Source: Zoroaster sp. YZ-2022
Lineage: Eukaryota > Echinodermata > Asteroidea > Forcipulatida > Zoroasteridae
Assembly (NCBI GenBank): GCA_029582265.1
Contig: CM055823.1
Location: 17,109,019 to 17,173,018, forward strand
Length of the DNA stretch: 64,000 nucleotides
Direction of reading: 5' to 3'
The notes below the pieces were generated by a model. That model saw only the letters and a program-made list of their open reading frames with translations. It was not told the origin of the DNA and made no database searches. Below are positions 22,361 to 33,968 of this stretch, one piece after another (within the stretch, counting starts at the first letter, position 1; each line of letters opens with the position of its first letter). The translations under genes and the position numbers were made by a program.

Positions 22361-22948
22361 TATATGTGACCCGCTCTACAAAAAAGGGTATTATGTCGCA
22401 GAAATAAAATAATTAGTTATATATATAGTTGAATTGGTCACATTACAAGCTTTAATTTGGTACAGGTTTGACCCCTGTGGCATTTTGCATTCTGGAGATA
22501 TATTAGTAATTTGCATATTCATATTTTACAATGCAACAAAAGTGCTTTCAGAGATACAGCCCTTTAAACATACTAAGTGGAAAAAGAGTTGAGCTAAAAG
22601 TAAACTCTCTTGAATGCCCATAGCAACAGTTATGTTATTGATAGTGTGTGTTAAAACCGTATCACTACGAAAGCATAACATTGGTGGTTTTTCCCCTCTA
22701 AAACGGACAAAGAGTAAAACAAAAGACGAAAACAGTGCACACAAAAACGTTTGTTTTTTCATCTTTATTCATCAATATTAATATTTCTGAAAATAAATTA
22801 TGAAAATATTGATATTATAGAAGCCAACAAACCCCCCCAAAAAATCAGTTTGTGAAGATTTGTTCACCCGTCTCCACATAGCACAGCCCTTTACGTGTAA
22901 TAGCATAGCGCGACTTAATACCCTTTTTCGTAGAGCGGGTCACATATA
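22361..22948. mobile_element. 588-base MITE with ~37-base TIRs
   Basis: Left end TATATGTGACCCGCTCTAC continuing through AAAAAAGGGTATTATGTCGC. The right end is its inverse, GCGACTTAATACCC... to GAGCGGGTCACATATA. The termini are close to perfect over about 37 bases. The target duplication cannot be separated from the TATA ends. The interior is non-coding. Confidence 0.8.
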
Positions 22949-23296
22949 CACATGGGGTTGGCGTTTATAGTTAGGTACTCTTTATCTGCATTTTATCTCA
23001 GCATTGGGTCGATCTTAACCCAACCTGAGGCTGGCAAAGCTTGAATCTGAGCATGCAATAATGCTTGTCATGAACATGAGGAAATAGAAATTATTGAAGC
23101 TTCTGACCATAGTTTAAAGCTAGGTTTAGATGACATTTAATCTATTCATCCATGTTATGATGTACTGGTGTACCAAGCAGCTCTATTTGTCTGCACAATA
23201 TATGCATGCATAATAAAAGTCTTGGACCTCATCATCATCAGCTGTTATTTTTCAGTTGATTAATGTTCTACATTATTTCTGAATTTCTTGTTCTAG
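22949..23296. other. Unassigned intron-like DNA
   Basis: No exon or element terminus recognised between the MITE and the exon-like block at 23297. Confidence 0.4.
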
Positions 23297-23405
23297 GCTG
23301 ATGTTGTAAGAGAAAAGTATAACTATTGTCAGAAATTCTGAAGAAAACAAATTGCGGATAAGATTCTTAATATGCTAGATTCACTCAGAAAGGCAGGCAA
23401 TAATG
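23297..23405 (+). pseudogene. Exon-like block with in-frame stop
   Basis: A TGTTCTAG acceptor leads into ADVVREKYNYCQKF, then TGA, then RKQIADKILNMLDSLRKAG, followed by a possible donor at GGTAATTA. If the TGA is ignored the frame stays open and the composition is helical. The phase does not obviously match the exon at 24042. No family recognised. Confidence 0.35.
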
Positions 23406-24041
23406 GTAATTATATTTCTTTCATTGGATATCCTATACTTATCAATAATGCTCTTTTTAAGTCCTGCTGGAACTGTATCAGGTATTTGCACCCAAATATT
23501 TGTTTCAGTTAAGTCAAAATGAATCAACAAGTGATTTGAACAGTTGTTCCAAAGCACAATAAATAATTAGTTTATTTTAATTTTGGATGATGTTTTGTAT
23601 CAAAAGGTATTGGTATTTTTCCCAATGAAAAGTACCAGTAATTTAAAAATGTTAGTGTTTTTTCCCCATTTTAGAGAATTTCCTTGTTAAAGAGAAGGTA
23701 CAGTTCAATTCAACCTTCTAGTTTTCATGAATTAATCATTAAACTACATGTATGTGTGAAATTTGTGTCACAATAGTTTTGTTTTTGTTTTAGGAAAAAT
23801 AGGAATGTTGAGGAAAAGTGATATAATTAAAAGGCATTTGTTATTGGACAGTGTTTCAGCATCTTTCAGCCAAAAAAATTCTTTAACAAATTTAAGTCCT
23901 GTCTTTAAAAACCATTAATAAAGATTTGCTAGTATGGGCTTACGTTTCTTAATTTTTGTTTTTAGATCACTCACATGTACTCTTTCTGATTATTTACAAA
24001 CAAATTAAAACATTGCATATTGTTTATTTTGTCAACTGCAG

Positions 24042-24124
24042 CATTGCAAAAATGGAGCAGGATATGATAACGGATAAGATACTTGGACACAAAGACTATT
24101 TTGAAGAATATTCTTCAAGGAAAG
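24042..24124 (+). CDS. 83-base exon of the triplicated gene (copy B)
   Basis: CTGCAG acceptor and AAAG/GTGAGT donor. Entering with two bases carried over, it reads IAKMEQDMITDKILGHKDYF then EEYSSRK, open throughout. The paralogue at 33886-33968 is almost identical. It leaves in phase 1, which fits the next exon. Confidence 0.5.
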
Positions 24125-24489
24125 GTGAGTAATTATTTTCATAATCACATCACATGACTATTCGGATCTAAGATCTTTTGGTTGCATTTGTTGTTTGTTA
24201 GAATTGATTCATTTTCATCAATGAAGACAATTAAACAGGAAAAAGTTGTCTTTGAAATTTAATACATGCATGATGTGTTCATATGAAATGAGCATTATAT
24301 CAAATGTGCCTCATGTACCTACAAGTTGTCTAAGTAGCAAATAGCATTTGGTCATTAAGGGCCAGGATATGTTGACACATAATATACTGCTTTAGAGGAC
24401 ATGTATCACATAGGCACAAGCAAAAGAAAATAAAACAAATTATGTACATGGGGATGGTTTCCTCATGTTTTCTAAACTTGTCTTTACAG

Positions 24490-24537
24490 GAGAGATGTCA
24501 ACTTCACTACCATTTCAATGGAGGAAAGATTCAAGAG
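24490..24537 (+). CDS. 48-base exon of the triplicated gene (copy B)
   Basis: TTTACAG acceptor and AGAG/GTAAGT donor. In the phase set by the previous exon it reads GEMSTSLPFQWRKDSR, open. Copy C has TGA in place of the Trp codon, and copy A has lost the donor. Copy B is thus the only one in which this exon is readable. Confidence 0.5.
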
Positions 24538-25168
24538 GTAAGTGTTGGTTTAGATGCTTGGATAGTGGTAGGATTTAATTGCGTGAGTGGTCTTCACATT
24601 GCTAAAACTGGGAATAGCTATTGTGGTTGACTGAATTTTTGATTTGTTGTTTAAATCTCTACTCTTGCACGTATGGTCAACATCCTTTTTTTATTTATTT
24701 TTTTCAATTCTAAACATTTGTATTTATTTGTATGCCAAAGTCAAAGCAAAGAGGAGCATACTTGTTCTTTGTGCATGTGTCCATCCATCCATCACACGTC
24801 ATAATTAATACTTTGTGGATAATCTTCATACTTGATTGGTGGATTAGTCTTGGTACATCAAAGAAGGCTTTTTAAATTTGACCCCGTAAGGTTAAAGTTG
24901 AAGATAAAAATACAATTCTGTCAGCATGATGTGGTCCATTAACATGCATACAAATGTTTACTCATAAATGTTAAGTCACTGTTAAAACATGATACTTACT
25001 TGGACACTTTGTTTAGTCCTGTACACCTATGGGAAGGACTCTTTTCTTAAAGGTAGCCAATGTTTCTGGCAACTTATTGCATGGTTTGACCACTCTAATG
25101 GAATAGAAGTAGCTGTCTAATATATAGTTCTAGTCTACAAACATTACAAATCTGTTATTCTCATACAG

Positions 25169-25272
25169 CAGGATTACGTTTTGACTTGAAGAGGGAGGCC
25201 CTTCTCTGAGGAGCAACTCAAGTAGTAGCTGACTGTCTTCCAAGGATGTTCTGCCTCAATAATAACACCAAG
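25169..25272 (+). pseudogene. SEEQ-motif exon of the triplicated gene (copy B), frameshifted
   Basis: CATACAG acceptor and CCAAG/GTAATA donor are intact. Compared with copy C there is one extra base in the GGGAGGCCC stretch, giving LKREALL then TGA, and a further indel gives TAGTAG downstream. The intact form reads LKRGHFSEEQLEVVDCLTRM. This breaks copy B even though its preceding two exons are open. Confidence 0.65.
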
Positions 25273-25863
25273 GTAATAAGTTTGCTTATGTTTGCTGTAA
25301 GAAAAAATTCTCATTCTCTTCTGCTTTTTTTTAAATCATGCTTTGATCCATATATCAGTGCAATTGCTATTCCAATGAAAATATAGACATAAGTAACTTG
25401 TTAGTTTATTTACCAATGCTTGTCTCTGCCATTTCAAATTTATTTATCTACTTTTAATCCAGGTTTATTTGAAAGGGACCACATTATTTGATTCAGGCCA
25501 GCCACTGCAACCCCAAATGCTCAGAGGCAATTTATTTATTGCCCTTGTTTTTTGACTAAGTGGCCATTCAAATGTTGCCATAGACAATTTGATTTTGTAT
25601 AAGATGTAGACATAAGAATGAAAGGCCTGCACTGCAGTATCAGTGAAGCATAGCCCTGATAAGAATTAATCACTCATTTATATATATATTTTAGTGGTAC
25701 CACAGTTGAAATACTGCATACAAAGGGGTTAAATTTGAAACATTCCAATTGATAGTGCAATCTCCTATTTACAATTTAAGTTGGATATTTGTATATTATT
25801 TAATATCGGCACTAAATAAAGAAGGCAACTAACTTGGTATGATTGGAATGAGCAAAGAAAACT

Positions 25864-27483
25864 TCACTGAACAAGGATTTGAACCCAATTGTGGATGAAT
25901 TACTCTACCACCAGAGACCAATTGCACTGAACAAGGAATTGAACCCAATTGTGGATGAATTGCTCTACCACCAGAGACCAATTACACTGAACAAGGATTT
26001 GAACCCAATTGTGGATGAATTGCTCTACCACCAGAGACCAATTACACTGAACAAGGATTTGAACCCAATTGTGGATGAATTGCTCTACCGCCAGAGACCA
26101 ATTACGCTGAACAGGGATTTGAACCCAATTGTGGATGAATTGCTCTACCGCCAGAGACCACTTACGCTGAACAGGGATTTGAACCCAATTGTGGATAAAT
26201 TGCTCTACCGCCAGAGACCAATTGCGCTGAACAAGGATTTGAACCCAATTGTGGATGAATTGCTCTACCGCCAGAGACCAATTGCGCTGAACAAGGATTT
26301 GAACCCAATTGTGGATGAATTGCTCTATCGCCAGGGACCACTTGCGCTGAACAAGGATTTGAACCCAATTGTGGATGAATTGCTCTACACCAGGTACCAA
26401 TTACGCTGAACAAGGATTTGAACCCAATTGTGGTTGAATTGCTCTACAGCCAGGGACCAATTACGCTGAACAAGGATTTGAACCCGATTGTGGATGAATT
26501 GCTCTACCACCAGAGACCAATTACACTGAACAAGGATTTGAACCCGATTGTGGATGAATTGCTCTACCGCCAGAGACCAATTACGCTGAACAGGGATTTG
26601 AACCCAATTGTGGATGAATTGCTCTACCGCCAGAGACCACTTACGCTGAACAGGGATTTGAACCCAATTGTGGATGAATTGCTCTACCGCCAGAGACCAA
26701 TTGCGCTGAACAAGGATTTGAACCCAATTGTGGATGAATTGCTCTACCGCCAGAGACCAATTGCGCTGAACAAGGATTTGAACCCAATTGTGGATGAATT
26801 GCTCTACCGCCAGGGACCACTTACGCTGAACAGGGATTTGAACCCGATTGTGGATGAATTGCTCTACCGCCAGGGACCAATTACGCTGAACAGGGATTTG
26901 AACCCGATTGTGGATGAATTGCTCTACCGCCAGGGACCAATTACGCTGAACAGGGATTTGAACCCGATTGTGGATGAATTGCTCTACCGCCAGGGACCAA
27001 TTACGCTGAACAGGGATTTGAACCCGATTGTGGATGAATTGCTCTACCGCCAGGTACCAATTGCGCTGAACAATGATTTGAACCCGATTGTGGATGAATT
27101 GCTCTACCGCCAGGGACCAATTGTGCTGAACAGGGATTTGAACCCGATAGTGGATGAATTGCTCTACCGCCAGGGACCAGTTGCACTGAACAAGGATTTG
27201 AACCCAATTGTGGATGAATTGCTCTACCGCCAGAGAGACCAATTACACTGAACAAGGATTTGAACCCAATTGTGGATGAATTGCTCTACCGCCAGAGACC
27301 AATTACGCTGAACAAGGATTTGAACCCAATTGTGGATGAATTGCTGTACCGCCAGAGACCAATTACGCTGAACAGGGAGTGAACCTGATTGTGGATGAAT
27401 TGCTCTACCGCCAGGGACCAATTACGCTGAACAAGGATTTGAACCCAATTGTGGATGAATTGCTCTACCACCAGAGACCAATT
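25864..27483 (-). repeat. 60-base satellite, ~27 copies, unit resembles a shortened tRNA gene
   Basis: The array is very regular: period 60, with a few 1-2 base slips near 26390, 27230 and 27375. On the minus strand each unit reads CTGGCGGTAGAGCAATTCATCC followed by ACAATTGGGTTCAAATCC. GGTTCAAATCC is an exact match to the tRNA/SINE internal box B (GGTTCRANTCC), and TGGCGGTAGAGC resembles a box A region, about 30 bases upstream. Because 60 is divisible by 3, long frames run through the array on both strands; these are artefacts, not proteins. The edges lie inside copy B of the segmental duplication. Confidence 0.85.
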
Positions 27484-27512
27484 TCATTATAGCTTCTTAG
27501 GAGAAAATATTG

Positions 27513-28438
27513 CTATGACAAGATTTGAGTTTAGTTGGAAGATGATTCCAGAGTCTCGGACCTGCGACAGAAAATTCAAAGACGTATCACCCCAGTTCCG
27601 TTTTGAAGTTGGTTCCTTTAGGAGTGACATGTTGTTGGATCGCAAATTGCGTGATGGAGTGTAGACTTTAAGCAGTTCAGAAATATAAATTGGAGCAATG
27701 TTATTAAAAGATTTGTGAAGAATTAGCATAAGTTTAAAAACAATTCTCTGTGAAACAGGAAGCCAGTGCAGTTCTTTCAAGATTGGCTAGATATGGCATG
27801 ACTTTCTGGACAAAGTCAACACGAGCTGCTGTGTTTTGTATGTGCTGAAGACAAGATATTTGATTCTGCGGGAGACCATAGAGGAGAGCATTCCCATTAT
27901 CGAGCCGTGATGTGACAAATGCATGTATAATTTGTTCGGCAGCACGTTTATTCAAGTATTTCCTTATTCGGCTAATATTTCTGATATGAAATGATGATAT
28001 GCGAACAATGTTGGAGATATTAGGTTTTAAAGTCATTGTCGAGTCAAATATAACACCCAAATTACGTGCTTGTGATGAGGGGGTTATCTGCGAGTCACCA
28101 ATTGTAATAAATGGAAGAGAAACTTTAGACAATTGCTGACGTGATCCAAATAGAACAAATTCTGTTTTTCGTCGTTCAATTTCAGGAAGTTTTGTCTCAT
28201 CCAACTTCGAATCTCTTGAATACATTTCTCCAGTGTTGTAATGCAGGAATCGACAGGTTCTTGAGAAGATTTAAAAGTAATGTAAAGCTGTGTGTCATCA
28301 GCGTAGACATGGTAATTTAAATTATACTTCAAAATGATATCACGAGCTGGAAAGGTATAAACAATAAACCACTGTGGGCCGAGCATTTAGCCTTGAGATA
28401 CAGAATAGTCAAGAATAACAGGCTCGGAGATAGCGTTT
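27513..28438 (-). mobile_element. CR1/L2-like LINE, RT 3' half, 5'-truncated
   Basis: In order on the minus strand: SEPVILDYSVSQG then stop then MLGPQW (a mutated GVPQGSVLGP box), NYHVYADDTQLYITF (catalytic YADD), then LGVIFDSTMTLKPNI, then KRAAEQIIHAFVTSRLDNGN then ALLYGLPQNQI, then ELHWLPVSQRIVFKLMLI. The LHWLPV..R..FK motif and YADDTQLY are typical of CR1/L2-type elements. At least two frame changes and the stop in the VPQG box make it a relic. It is cut at 28438, where the next LINE begins. Confidence 0.85.
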
Positions 28439-29089
28439 ATGTTTTATGTTTTATTTGATATCACCATTCAAAAATAAATTACAAAAACACACATTAAATA
28501 AACAAATAAAAAACGTAAATAAATTTAAATTGCACATGAAGGCGGTAATACCAGGATAGCCCATAAAAGTCTTGCGACTTATTTCCAATGGGGTCCTTTA
28601 AGCACAAAAGACAAAACCAACCAGACATTACATCACAAAAAAGAATAGAAGACATAAAGAGAACATGTAAATTAAAAAGACCAATGTCCCTGCTGGTTCC
28701 AATTTTGCCACCATTCTCTCTACGGACATGAGAACAAAAAATCTGTGGCAAACCGGGAACCCACATGAAACATGTACCCTTCTAACCATCTAAATTAAAA
28801 TAATTTATAAAACTTAACAATGAACACATATTAAACGACATGTCCCTGCTGGTTCCAATTTTGCCACCATTCTCTCTATGGACTTGAGAACAAAAAATCT
28901 GGGCAAAGCGGGGACCCACATGGAACTTACACCCTATACCATCTAAATCAAAATATTAAAAGATGAAAAACATGCATAAAAAGGGCACCTGTCCCGTACT
29001 GATCCTATGCCCCTCCCCCCCCCCCCCCACAAGAACTGCATCTCACCTTTTGGAAGAGGCTAAGTTGAATTATGAATTTGGCAAATGTG
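28439..29089 (-). mobile_element. 3' untranslated region of the adjacent LINE, with internal duplication
   Basis: It holds two tandem versions of a ~155-base block (28680-28800 and 28838-28950), both with CATGTCCCTGCTGGTTCC and TTTTGCCACCATTCTCTC. A poly-C/G tract lies near 29015. It has no coding capacity. Its position between the LINE's last codons (29090) and the start of the older LINE relic makes it the likely 3' UTR, ending in an ATAAAACATAAA tail. Confidence 0.55.
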
Positions 29090-31345
29090 CTAACTAACGA
29101 AGAAAAAAATCCCTTTCCGTAACAATTTCTCTGTCCAGCAGAAATTTCTTAAGTTCCCTTTTGAATTCCAGTTTATTCTTAATAGATTTGACAAAATTTG
29201 GCAAGTTATTCCATTCTCTAATTGCATTTTTAAAAAAAGAACTTTTAGTAATATTGTTAATTGAGGGAACCACAAAATTTTAATTTCTAGATCTCGTGTT
29301 GTAGTGGTGGGCGTCGTGTTGTAGTGGTGGGCGTCCCTAACCTTGACGAAAAACTGATTAAGATATGACGGGCATTTCCCATAAAAAATACCATGAGCAA
29401 TGTTGAGGGCTAGTTGAGACCCCCTGTTTTCTATATGGAGGTATCCAATATCATGAAATTCCTGTAAATTAAGGTGATATCTTGGACCAACATTATAAAT
29501 AAACCGAACCATTTTGTTTTGAAGAATTTGAAGTTTACTTTTGAGAGTGGAGCTGATTCCATAAAACCAGGACATGCAGGCATAGTCAATATGACTTTGT
29601 ATAAGCGTGGAGCGCAAAATCTGTCTGGTAGTTTTGTTAAGGAAATGTGCGTGTCTATACAGGAATTTCAATTTATTTGTTAGATTTTTTTAAAATATCA
29701 ACCATATTCATACCTGACAAGTTTTGATCCAACTCAATGCCAAGATACTTAACACATTTCTGAGATGAAATATAACCTGACCATTACATTCTATAGAGAA
29801 ATTACGGATTCTTTTACATTTACGTTTAGAACCGAACAACATACATTCACATTTACCCATATGTAATGAAAGTTTGTTTTCAATCAACCATCTATTACAT
29901 GATTCTATTTCGCCAGAAAGTTTCCTGGCTATTGTATCTGGATCTTTACCTGCCACCAGTATGATGCTATCATCTGCATATAATATGAGTTTAGAGTCCA
30001 TCACACATCTCCATATCGTTACAATAACAAAGATACAGAAGGGGGCCGAGCAGGCTTCCCTGGGGCACGCCGTTCTCATTAATAAGTTCAGGTGAAGTAA
30101 CACCGTTAATGCACACAACTTGTCTTCTGTTAGATAGATAGGATTTGAACCATCTATGATCAATGCCCAAAAATTCAAGTTTGCTGCATACAATAGAATG
30201 ATTAACACAGTCAAAGGCCTTTTGGACATCAAGTGAAACCATCCCGACGTAATTACCTTTAGCAGTTTGTGTTCTGATAAAATCATTGAGATGGACGAGA
30301 CATGAGTTAGTAGAAATTTTTTGTCTAAAGCCAGATTGAAATTCGTAAATTAGATTGTTTTCGGCCAGGTAGCTCTCCACCTGAATGAAAACAGCCTTCT
30401 CCAAATTTTTTGACAAGGCAAAGAGAACACTAACTGGTCTATAATTCCCGACTTCCATTCTGGATTTTTTCTTGTGAAGAGGAGTTATTTTGGCTTGTTT
30501 CATATCATCCGGAAAAATGTTGGTGTTTAATGACAAATTCACAATGTGCCCAATCGGAACTTTTAAAATTTCTGCGCCATCCTTCAAAAATCTAGGTGAG
30601 ATACCATCTAAACCAGCACTTTTATTTTGATTGAGCTGACCAAGTTCTTTAAAAATAAATTCGTTCGTAACCGGTTGTAATTTCATAGAACCCTTTTGAA
30701 CCCCTTTAGCTTCATAGTAATGTTTCAAATTATCTGAATCAACACCAAAAAGTGAAGTGACTATTGGAAGTGAACTAGTCAACTTATTTGCCACTGTAAC
30801 AAAAAAAAGTGTTGATGTATGTCGCGACTTTTAAAGGATCAAAACACACATCACCATCAACTTTTAAGACAATGTTACTAGATTTTTTGCTTTTGTTACT
30901 GTAACCTAAGGATTTTAGATGAGACCATAACTTCTTAGCATTGTTCTTATTTTCCTCTATGTTTGTGCAAAAAAAATTAGATTTAGATTGTTTAATCGAC
31001 CTTTGAACTTTGTTTCTTGCTGAACAAAACATTTTGTATAAAGCAACATTGTTTTTGTCTTTTTTGAATTGACAGTACAAATTATCTCTAGTGTTTATCT
31101 TTTCTAAAATCTCACCGGTCATCCAAGGCTTTAATTCTGATAGATTTCATCGGGGCTATAGAATCAATTATTTTAGTAATTTTCTGCTTCAGTAATAACC
31201 AAGCATTGTTTACATCATTGCAAAGAGTGACATCTGACCAGTCTATTTCCTTCAACATATTTTGGTAAATTTCCTTGTCATAATTTCTCATGGATCTAAA
31301 ACGCCATGAAATACTCTTGGGATTCCTTCGCCGTGAAAACACCAT
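29090..31345 (-). mobile_element. Jockey-group LINE with full RT domain, endonuclease missing
   Basis: Order on the minus strand: NPKSISWRF...DRPWMTGEILEKINTRDNL (linker, split by a shift near 31115), ELGQLNQNKSAGLDGISPRF, KITPLHKKKSRMEVGNYRPV, SLDVQKAFDCVNHSIVCSKL (first catalytic Asp), ENGVPQGSLLGPLLYL, LILYADDSIILVAG (YADD), LIENKLSLHMGKCECMLFGS, STLIQSHIDYACMSWFYG, LQILQNKMVRFIYN. These are the fingers, palm and thumb of an RVT_1 domain followed by the usual C-terminal block. Frame changes near 31115, 30790, 30000-30280 and 29690 inactivate it. The AP-endonuclease end is absent, as expected for a 5'-truncated insertion. Confidence 0.9.
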
Positions 31346-31850
31346 GAACTCCGGTCCTTGTGGCAGTTTTGGGGCAGCTCATTAATTCTCGAGAGCGCCG
31401 TGAATTTGCCCTGAAATCACATGTAAACATTATTGCCAATATCTGAGAGGAAGAGCCACCATGAAATTGCTGTGAAATTACGGTGAACTGTTATTTCACG
31501 GCAAAACGGATTTTCAGGGCATTTTAAGGGTAAAGTTAATAGTGACTGGTGGTTGTCATACAATGTGATGAGTAGAAGAGAGCCCAGTGTGTATATTTGA
31601 GAATGTTGGAGTAATTAAAGTGATTTAAAATACGTCCAGGTCTCTTTTAAGTACACAGCACATGTCTAGAATACCTTAATGTAGTAACCAGAGCTAACTT
31701 GAATGTGCAGCACAGTTTTAACCATATACTGCATTGGTACAAACCTGATTTGTATCAATGCAGTTTCAAGTACATGTATGTGTATCATTTGAAAACTGAA
31801 TGTAGCTTTTACATAATTCCTGTATAAATATATTTCTTCCTATTATTTAG
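31346..31850. other. Unassigned DNA with CCGTGAAA/TTTCACGG inverted words
   Basis: Between 31331 and 31510 the words CCGTGAAAACACCATGAA, CGCCGTGAATTTGCC, ACCATGAAATTGCTGTGAAA and TTTCACGGC recur. This may be a degenerate small repeat. No exon is supported. Confidence 0.35.
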
Positions 31851-31958
31851 AATTGTGCTGACCCTTGCTGCAATGAGAAACAACCAAAAACGGTCAACAA
31901 GTACCTGCTGTGAATATAAAGTGTGCACGTCAATCAGAATTGAAGTCACAGATCAGTG
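31851..31958 (+). CDS. Exon-like 108-base block of unknown family
   Basis: A TATTATTTAG acceptor and CAGTG/GTGAGT donor frame 108 bases. One frame is fully open (IVLTLAAMRNNQKRSTSTCC then EYKVCTSIRIEV); another reads NCADPCCNEKQPKTVNKYLL then stops. I recognise no family. It lies between the two blocks of recombinase-like exons. Confidence 0.3.
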
Positions 31959-32184
31959 GTGAGTAAACCTTGTTAGTCTCAAGCTCAGTGCAGTATAGAA
32001 GGGGATGGGGCATGGGGACGGGGGAAACAAATTATGAAATTAAGTTTTGCAACACCTGGTATTTTACCAGGAATTGTTTTCATGATGGATGTACATTATA
32101 TGCATGCAGTTGAGTATGCATTGATCATGACTGTTGGGTTTGAAAACCTGTTACATTTTACACCAAGAATTAGTAAAGACTGTT

Positions 32185-32300
32185 TGTGGTGACACCATGT
32201 AGAAATTCTCTTTTTGAATAGTACTGTAAATAGTTCTGAAAAGAACCGGTTGGTTACAACTTGACGTTGCGATCAGTATGCTCTGATCGCCTTCCCCTAT
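32185..32300. repeat. Interspersed repeat shared with 7500-7612
   Basis: GTGACACCATGTAGAAATTC, AGTTCTGAAAAGAACC, GATCAGTATGCTCTGATC match the earlier copy. Non-coding. Confidence 0.55.
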
Positions 32301-32589
32301 AAATGTTTAAAAGATTAAAGTTATAGCTGTTCTTGAACAAAATCTTTATCTCTTTTGAAACAAAGCAACTGCTTGGTAAAATACTGAAGTATATAGTGGT
32401 GAGTTTATTTATTTCCTCACTGAACTGTACAAAGTTAAATGTGTTCCAGTGAAATTCAATCAATGAGTTCTGGCAATTTATGTTCAATCAAAGCATTCAT
32501 AAGTCAGTCAGAAAAATGCTGGATGTGTCAGGGAAAAAAAATTATCATGATGAATATATTGCACTGAGTGGCTGAATCTGTCTATTAAA

Positions 32590-32715
32590 ATGAATTATTG
32601 AATTGACAAGAGCGGGGGTTTGAACCTGCAACATCTGGTTTACCGTACCGGTATCTAGAGCTATCTAGCTCTGTGTTGGTTCTCCCTATTTTGTCAATAT
32701 CTTTGTTCTGGGGGC
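32590..32715 (-). mobile_element. tRNA-like SINE head (degenerate)
   Basis: On the minus strand: GAGCTAGATAGCTCTAGATA then ACGGTAAACCAGATGTTGCA then GGTTCAAACCC. AGCTC plus TAG resembles a degenerate box A, and GGTTCAAACCC is close to box B. No 3' tail is seen. The sister locus at 18385 lacks it, so it is a genuine insertion. Confidence 0.6.
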
Positions 32716-32908
32716 GCTAAGCATCAAAAGCCATTCGATTTCCATACATGTCATTGGCCAGGGATCACACCCCCATGGAAGCGGCTGTCTGGGGATCACA
32801 AGGATGAGGCTTTTTGAAAGTCATGATATTAAGTATTAAGTATTGGGTTTGGAACCTGAGCTGTTTAGCCTTATTAGCATTACTGATACAATACATTTCT
32901 CATTTCAG

Positions 32909-33026
32909 GTTTACAAACACAAGACAGAACATCTTGGACCTGCCACAGTCATATTGAATGAAACTCTAGAGAGGCAACTGAGCTTGTACATAAAATACAC
33001 ACGGCCTGCCTCCAGTGGGTGTTAAG
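32909..33026 (+). pseudogene. Tyrosine-recombinase-like exon, second copy, with terminal stop
   Basis: Same acceptor and reading as 18568-18687 but without the 2-base insertion, so the frame stays open through LSLYIKYTRPASSGC. The exon's last codons are TGT TAA G where the first copy has TGT TCA G: a stop codon two bases before the donor. The two copies are thus disabled by different mutations. Confidence 0.6.
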
Positions 33027-33170
33027 GTTAGAATTCTTATTCTCACCCTCTATATCAAATTTCTTTGTATATATTTATAACACACATCTTGTTGATTCTT
33101 TATCCTTAATGGCTAAAATACGGTAACAAAGGGTTCTGAAGTTTACATGAACCGTGAACTAGATAGATAG

Positions 33171-33577
33171 TTTTGTTTATGTTTTACTCAACACTTTTTT
33201 GTGAATTCTCCTAAATGAAAGCACTTGATTGATTGATAACTGTACCAACATAACACCAAGTATATGTTGTTGATTTTCCTTTAAGTAATTTCAAAACAGT
33301 ATTTTATCATCTTGCAGTTATAATAATAATTATAAAGATGAAGTTATGTATGTAATGTGTTAAATTGATGTAATTAGTTCATTATGCTACCACAGTCTAC
33401 ACAACACTGTATCTAATAAAATGAAATTCTTGTCACACATTTTTAAATTGTTTTATTATTATTTATTTTTTTGTAGAGCCGGAAGAAACCCTGACAACTT
33501 ATTAACTGTCATCAAATATTATTATATATTTTGACTGTTTACTACAATTACAAGTAGTGAACGTTGCATTATGGCAT
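33171..33577. other. Unassigned DNA
   Basis: AT-rich with no supported exon between the duplicated recombinase-like exon and copy C. Confidence 0.4.
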
Positions 33578-33885
33578 AGATGATAATTTCTAGGAAAAAT
33601 GCTAAAACACTTTGTTTTAACAAAATAGGAATGTATAATGGTGAGGAAAAGTGGTATTATTAAAAGGCATTTGTTACTGGACAGTGTTTCAGCATCTTTC
33701 AGCCAAAAACGTTCTTAAACAACACATTTAAGTCCTGTCTTTAAAAACCATTAATAAAGATTTGGTAGGATGGGCTTACGTTGGTTAGTTTCTTAATTTT
33801 TGTTTTTAGATCACTCACATGTACTCTTTCTGATTATTTACAAACAAATTAAAACATTGCATATTGTTTATTTTGTCAACTGCAG

Positions 33886-33968
33886 CATTGCAAAAATGGA
33901 GCAGGATATGATAACAGATAAGATACTTGGACACAAAGACTATTTTGAAGAATATTCTTCAAGGAAAG
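33886..33968 (+). CDS. 83-base exon of the triplicated gene (copy C)
   Basis: Same splice sites and open frame as 24042-24124 (IAKMEQDMITDKILGHKDYF). Only silent or non-coding differences are seen between B and C in this exon. Confidence 0.5.

Larger units (their letters stand above)
23795..25830 (+). repeat. Segmental duplication, copy B of three
   Basis: Matches 553-2600 and 33578-36830. It retains the exons at 24042, 24490 and 25169 and lacks the hAT MITE that A and C carry. The copy ends where the 60-base satellite begins, and a short further match (27484-27512, TTAGGAGAAAATATTGCT as at 2820) lies on the far side of the array, so the satellite sits inside copy B. Confidence 0.85.
32470..33170 (+). 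repeat. Second copy of the block at 18300-18835
   Basis: Same order and orientation as the first copy, interrupted by the SINE-like sequence at about 32590-32715. The match ends after GAACCGTGAACTAGA. Confidence 0.85.

Noticed and set aside
25879..27251. Long open frames (up to 285 codons) on both strands across the 60-base array, reading as repeat proteins
   Set aside because: The period is divisible by 3 and the unit lacks stops in several frames, so long frames arise automatically. They exist on both strands, have no start or splice context, and the array slips out of frame at several points.
25864..27483. CRISPR array
   Set aside because: The repeats are directly adjacent with no unique spacers, and the context is eukaryotic.
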